From positions 1-9,114 of the forward strand of contig URCS01000069.1 of NCBI GenBank assembly GCA_900546455.1: DNA of 9,114 bases, given 5' to 3'. Positions 6,741 to 9,114 of this stretch are shown here, in pieces. Under the pieces are notes generated by a model. The model ran no database searches. It saw only the letters and a program-made list of their open reading frames with translations, and was not told the DNA's origin. The translations under genes and the position numbers were made by a program. This DNA comes from an uncultured Collinsella sp. (GTDB lineage Bacteria; Actinomycetota; Coriobacteriia; Coriobacteriales; Coriobacteriaceae). Each line of letters opens with the position of its first letter. The stretch's first letter is position 1.

Positions 6741-6787
6741 CACAAAAAAAGAGGCCTCCGCGGCGATGCGGAGGCCTCTTTTTTGTG
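6741..6787. terminator. strong bidirectional intrinsic terminator
   Basis: An 11-bp perfect G/C-rich stem, GAGGCCTCCGC (6751-6761) with GCGGAGGCCTC (6768-6778), closes a GGCGAT loop. It is flanked by seven A's on the left and six T's on the right, and CAC/GTG extends the pairing outward. Both strands therefore read as stem plus U-run. It lies between converging genes and should end the nad operon from the left and the ferredoxin transcript from the right. Confidence 0.95.
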
Positions 6788-6823
6788 CACGGTGTACTTT
6801 TGAGTGTGCAGGTGGGGGAGTGG

Positions 6824-7009
6824 TTACTCCTCGACGATCTCGGTGATCGCGCCAGCGGGGCAAGCGTCCTGGCAAGCGCCACAGGCGACGCAGGAGTCCT
6901 CGTCAGCGACGGTAGCGACGTCCTGGAGCTCCAGAACGCCAGCGGGGCAGGAGTCGACGCAAACGCCACAAGCGATGCACTCGTCGGCATCAATTACGGG
7001 ATGAGCCAT
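6824..7009 (-). CDS. small 2[4Fe-4S] ferredoxin
   Basis: A 61-residue bacterial-type ferredoxin, a soluble low-potential electron carrier for anaerobic redox enzymes. It is two repeats of the cluster-binding pattern: CIACGVCVDSCP (cysteines 11, 14, 17, 21) and CVACGACQDACP (cysteines 40, 43, 46, 50), each followed by an AG turn. The N-terminal MAHPVIDADE and acidic C-terminal EIVEE are typical of clostridial-type ferredoxins. The frame continues upstream to position 7075, but the ATG at 7009 is preferred because GAGAGG lies about ten bases before it and the family starts there. It is monocistronic, ends 37 bases before the shared terminator stem, and no partner enzyme lies nearby. Confidence 0.96.
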   Translation of the reverse strand: MAHPVIDADECIACGVCVDSCPAGVLELQDVATVADEDSCVACGACQDACPAGAITEIVEE

Positions 7010-7070
7010 GGTAGTTTCCTCTCTGTTGACCGACGCTACAGGCGATGCGCGCCGGTTTGATTCGGGCAAA

Positions 7071-7098
7071 AACATACCACGGGAGCGACCGTTTGCAA
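7071..7098 (-). promoter_or_regulatory. candidate ferredoxin promoter
   Basis: On the minus strand, TTGCAA (7098-7093) and TATGTT (7076-7071) are separated by 16 bp; each matches four of six consensus bases. The predicted leader to the ATG is about 55 nt. This is pattern matching only. Confidence 0.4.
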
Positions 7099-7263
7099 TA
7101 CCCTCTGACCGGCATCTTCATACCGTTCGCCGAGTATGCCAAGGTTTACTAAAAAACGCGCAGGTGGGGCCGTTGAGCTGCGCAAATGTTAGCTAAAGGT
7201 GACTTGAAATATTGAGCTATTGCGCGCGCCTGCGGAAAGGGCATCCCGTTATTTAGCCGAAAA

Positions 7264-7311
7264 CCGGGTCGCAGTTTCCGGTTGGGCCTTCAGATGGAAA
7301 CTGCGACCTGG
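7264..7311. repeat. inverted repeat upstream of dnaK
   Basis: CCGGGTCGCAGTTTCC (7264-7279) faces GGAAACTGCGACCTGG (7296-7311): 15 of 16 positions pair, the exception a G-U pair on the plus-strand RNA. The 16-base loop follows, and a competing short hairpin AACCGG/CCGGTT (7262-7267 with 7278-7283) is possible. No T-run follows on either strand. It could be a protein site, a mobile-element remnant or a structured RNA; nothing decides between them. Confidence 0.7.
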
Positions 7312-7494
7312 AATCCACGCTCAAACCGGGACGAGCTTTCCATAAGGCAGCCCCAGGCGCTCCCGGATGCAAACCTTAGCCATCTCTACATAGATCTCAA
7401 TAGATTTGCTGAGAACTCAATCAGCGCATCTACCTGCGTATTTGAGAACCTAAACTCTCAGCAACAAGAAATCTTATATGAATTGACTTAGATT

Positions 7495-7525
7495 TTGTAT
7501 ATTCCGGCCCATAAGGGGATACACT
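7495..7525 (+). promoter_or_regulatory. weak dnaK promoter candidate
   Basis: TTGTAT (7495-7500) and TACACT (7520-7525) are 19 bp apart, longer than ideal. A nearby TTGACT (7483-7488) is a better -35 box but has no -10 partner at normal spacing. The call rests on position at the end of the AT-rich block and on the resulting leader of about 70 nt. Confidence 0.3.
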
Positions 7526-7548
7526 ACATCCTGAAAGACAAGCCGAAA

Positions 7549-7576
7549 CACCGCGCGGCAGACCGCCGAGTCGGTG
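7549..7576 (+). other. hairpin in the dnaK leader
   Basis: CACCG (7549-7553) pairs with CGGTG (7572-7576), and inside it GCGG (7555-7558) pairs with CCGC (7563-7566) around a CAGA loop. It lies about a dozen bases before the ribosome site of dnaK and would be in the mRNA if transcription starts near 7530. It might affect message stability or temperature-dependent translation, but it could be incidental in G/C-rich DNA. Confidence 0.4.
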
Positions 7577-7604
7577 CAAACGCACAAGAGAGAGGGAATT
7601 TCTA

Positions 7605-9114
7605 ATGAGTAAGATTCTTGGTATCGACCTTGGTACTACTAACTCCGCAATGGCCGTTCTCGAGGGCGGTTCTCCGACCATCATCGTGAACGCCGAGGGC
7701 GACCGCACCACCCCGTCCGTCGTGGGCTTCCGTGCCGACGGCGACCGCGTTGTGGGTAAGGCCGCTAAGAACCAGGCGGTCACCAACCCCAAGAACACCG
7801 TGTTCTCCATCAAGCGCTTCATGGGCCGCAAGTACTCCGAGTGCACCTCCGAGATCAAGACCGTGCCGTATGAGGTCAAGGAGGGCCAGGGTGGCCGTGC
7901 CGTCGTCGACATCGAGGGCAAGGATTACACCGCCGAGCAGGTGAGCGCCATGACGCTCGCGAAGATGAAGGCCGACGCCGAGAAGTATCTGGGCGAGACC
8001 GTCACCGACGCCGTCATCACCGTCCCGGCCTACTTCAACGACGCCCAGCGTCAGGCCACCAAGGACGCCGGCAAGATCGCTGGCCTCAACGTCAAGCGTA
8101 TCGTCAACGAGCCGACCGCTGCTGCTCTTGCCTATGGCCTGGACAAGCAGGGCACCGACCAGCGCATCCTGGTCTTCGACCTGGGCGGCGGCACCTTCGA
8201 CGTCTCCATCCTCGACCTCGCCGACGGCGTGTTTGAGGTTCTGTCCACCTCGGGCGATAACCACCTGGGCGGCGACGACTGGGATCAGCGCGTCATCGAC
8301 TGGATGGCCGATAAGTTCCAGCAGGAGAACGGTGTCGACCTGCGTCAGGACCCCATGGCCCTGCAGCGTCTGAAGGAGGCCGCCGAGAACGCCAAGAAGG
8401 AGCTCTCCGCCGCCCAGCAGACCACCATCAACCTGCCGTTCATCACCATGAACCAGTCCGGCCCGCTGCACCTCAACTACACGCTGACCCGCGCCGAGTT
8501 CGAGAAGATCACCCGCGACCTGCTCGAGCGCTGCAAGCAGCCTGTCACCAACGCCCTGCGCGACGCCAAGCTTAAGCTCTCCGATCTGACCGAGGTCATC
8601 CTCGTCGGCGGTTCCACCCGTATGCCCGCCGTCCAAGAGCTCGTCAAGACCATGACCGGCAAGCAGCCCAACATGTCCGTGAACCCCGACGAGGTCGTTG
8701 CCGATGGCGCTGCCGTCCAGGGCGGCGTGCTTACCGGCGACGTCGAGGGCATCCTGCTGCTCGACGTTACCCCGCTGTCGCTGGGCGTCGAGACCATGGG
8801 CGGCATCATGACCAAGATGATCGACCGCAACACCACGATCCCGACCTCCAAGACCGAGGTCTACTCCACCGCTGCCGACAACCAGACCAGCGTCGAGATC
8901 AACGTGCTCCAGGGCGAGCGCGAGCTTGCTCGCGACAACAAGTCGCTCGGTAAGTTCCAGCTGACCGGCATCCCGGCTGCCCGCCGCGGCGTGCCGCAGA
9001 TCGAGGTCACCTTCGATATTGATGCCAACGGTATCGTGCACGTCAGCGCGAAGGACCTGGGCACCGGCAAGGAGCAGAGCATTACCATCACTGCTTCCAC
9101 CAACATGAGCAAGG
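7605..9114 (+). CDS. dnaK: chaperone DnaK (Hsp70), 3' end missing
   Basis: Hsp70 chaperone, an ATP-driven foldase working with DnaJ and GrpE in the cytosol. The first 503 residues are present and the frame is open at the window edge; roughly 110-140 residues of the C-terminal lid should follow. The nucleotide-binding domain (1 to about 380) shows GIDLGTTNS (6-14), AVITVPAYFNDAQRQATKDAG (136-156), NEPTAAALAYGLD (168-180), VFDLGGGTFDVSIL (190-203) and VILVGGSTRMPAVQ (331-344). The interdomain linker LLLDVTPLSLG (384-394) leads to the substrate-binding domain, with NTTIPT (409-414), ADNQ (424-427) and VLQGERELARDNKSLG (434-449). As in other Gram-positive proteins, a segment of the E. coli N-terminal ATPase domain is shorter. 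The ribosome site GAGAGAGGGA ends seven bases before ATG. G/C-biased third positions fit high expression. Confidence 0.99.
   Translation, partial: MSKILGIDLGTTNSAMAVLEGGSPTIIVNAEGDRTTPSVVGFRADGDRVVGKAAKNQAVTNPKNTVFSIKRFMGRKYSECTSEIKTVPYEVKEGQGGRAVVDIEGKDYTAEQVSAMTLAKMKADAEKYLGETVTDAVITVPAYFNDAQRQATKDAGKIAGLNVKRIVNEPTAAALAYGLDKQGTDQRILVFDLGGGTFDVSILDLADGVFEVLSTSGDNHLGGDDWDQRVIDWMADKFQQENGVDLRQDPMALQRLKEAAENAKKELSAAQQTTINLPFITMNQSGPLHLNYTLTRAEFEKITRDLLERCKQPVTNALRDAKLKLSDLTEVILVGGSTRMPAVQELVKTMTGKQPNMSVNPDEVVADGAAVQGGVLTGDVEGILLLDVTPLSLGVETMGGIMTKMIDRNTTIPTSKTEVYSTAADNQTSVEINVLQGERELARDNKSLGKFQLTGIPAARRGVPQIEVTFDIDANGIVHVSAKDLGTGKEQSITITASTNMSK

Larger units (their letters stand above)
7010..7604. 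other. 595-bp divergent intergenic region between ferredoxin and dnaK
   Basis: No gene with good support lies here. From left to right the region holds the ferredoxin leader and a candidate promoter, a 16-bp-arm inverted repeat (7264-7311), an AT-richer stretch (about 7370-7510) with short palindromes such as GCTGAGAACTCAATCAGC (7408-7425), a weak dnaK promoter candidate, and a leader hairpin before dnaK. I looked for the CIRCE element (HrcA) and the HAIR element (HspR) and found neither as a good match. A 65-codon frame from ATG 7295 to TAG 7491 has no ribosome site, uses codons rare in the neighbours, and begins inside the inverted repeat, so I do not call it a gene. Confidence 0.6.

Noticed and set aside
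6604..6993. 129-codon minus-strand frame overlapping the ferredoxin, terminator and nested hairpin
   Set aside because: It runs in another frame through the ferredoxin gene and straight through the terminator stem. The ferredoxin frame explains the region better.
7142..7149. AGGTTTAC, matching part of the operator arm, as a second repressor site
   Set aside because: It is a single eight-base half with no inverted partner and no NAD gene beside it.
7264..7311. CRISPR-like repeat pair
   Set aside because: There is one inverted pair with no further regularly spaced copies and no cas gene.
7282..7491. Possible 65-69 residue small gene before dnaK
   Set aside because: No ribosome site at TTG 7282 or ATG 7295, A/T-ending and rare codons unlike the neighbours, and the start falls within an inverted repeat. 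Conservation in relatives could revive it.
7602..9041. 479-codon open frame opposite dnaK
   Set aside because: dnaK is certain on the plus strand; the reverse frame is a composition artefact.

Overview
The window is high-GC and gene-dense. It reads as chromosomal DNA from an Actinomycetota of the Coriobacteriia, most likely Collinsella or a close relative. That placement rests on G/C-ending codon use, an AgrC-like kinase with a LytTR regulator, a short NadB, a small 2[4Fe-4S] ferredoxin and a DnaK of Gram-positive type. It is an inference from memory of the families, not the result of a search.

Layout. Positions 1-365 (+) hold the C-terminal end of a protein I do not recognise. It converges on a two-gene minus-strand operon at 2425-426: a LytTR response regulator followed by a membrane GHKL histidine kinase, overlapping by one base. 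A 292-bp divergent intergenic region separates this operon from the NAD synthesis operon at 2718-6585 (+): nadA, nadB, nadC, then a NiaR-type repressor. The last three genes are tightly packed (3-bp gap, then 1-bp overlap). A convergent spacer follows, holding a roughly 100-nt nested hairpin and a strong bidirectional terminator. A 61-residue ferredoxin lies at 7009-6824 (-). A 595-bp intergenic region, partly AT-rich and with several inverted repeats, leads to dnaK (7605 to the window end, +, incomplete).

How the genes work together. NadB and NadA convert aspartate through iminoaspartate to quinolinate, and NadC converts quinolinate to nicotinate mononucleotide. The fourth gene encodes the niacin-responsive repressor of such pathways. 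Upstream of nadA is a perfect 19-bp inverted repeat with a 6-bp spacer (44 bp in all) that covers the -35 box of the best promoter candidate. The simplest reading is a self-contained autoregulated NAD module: the repressor binds the palindrome when nicotinate is plentiful and shuts off its own operon. The membrane kinase and LytTR regulator form a separate sensory system with no visible signal-peptide gene. The ferredoxin and dnaK are separate housekeeping units.

I see no mobile-element gene, CRISPR array, tRNA or rRNA. The gene content is ordinary. The parts worth a second look are non-coding: the large operator palindrome, the nadA-nadB intercistronic hairpin, the nested hairpin after the repressor gene, and the inverted repeats before dnaK.
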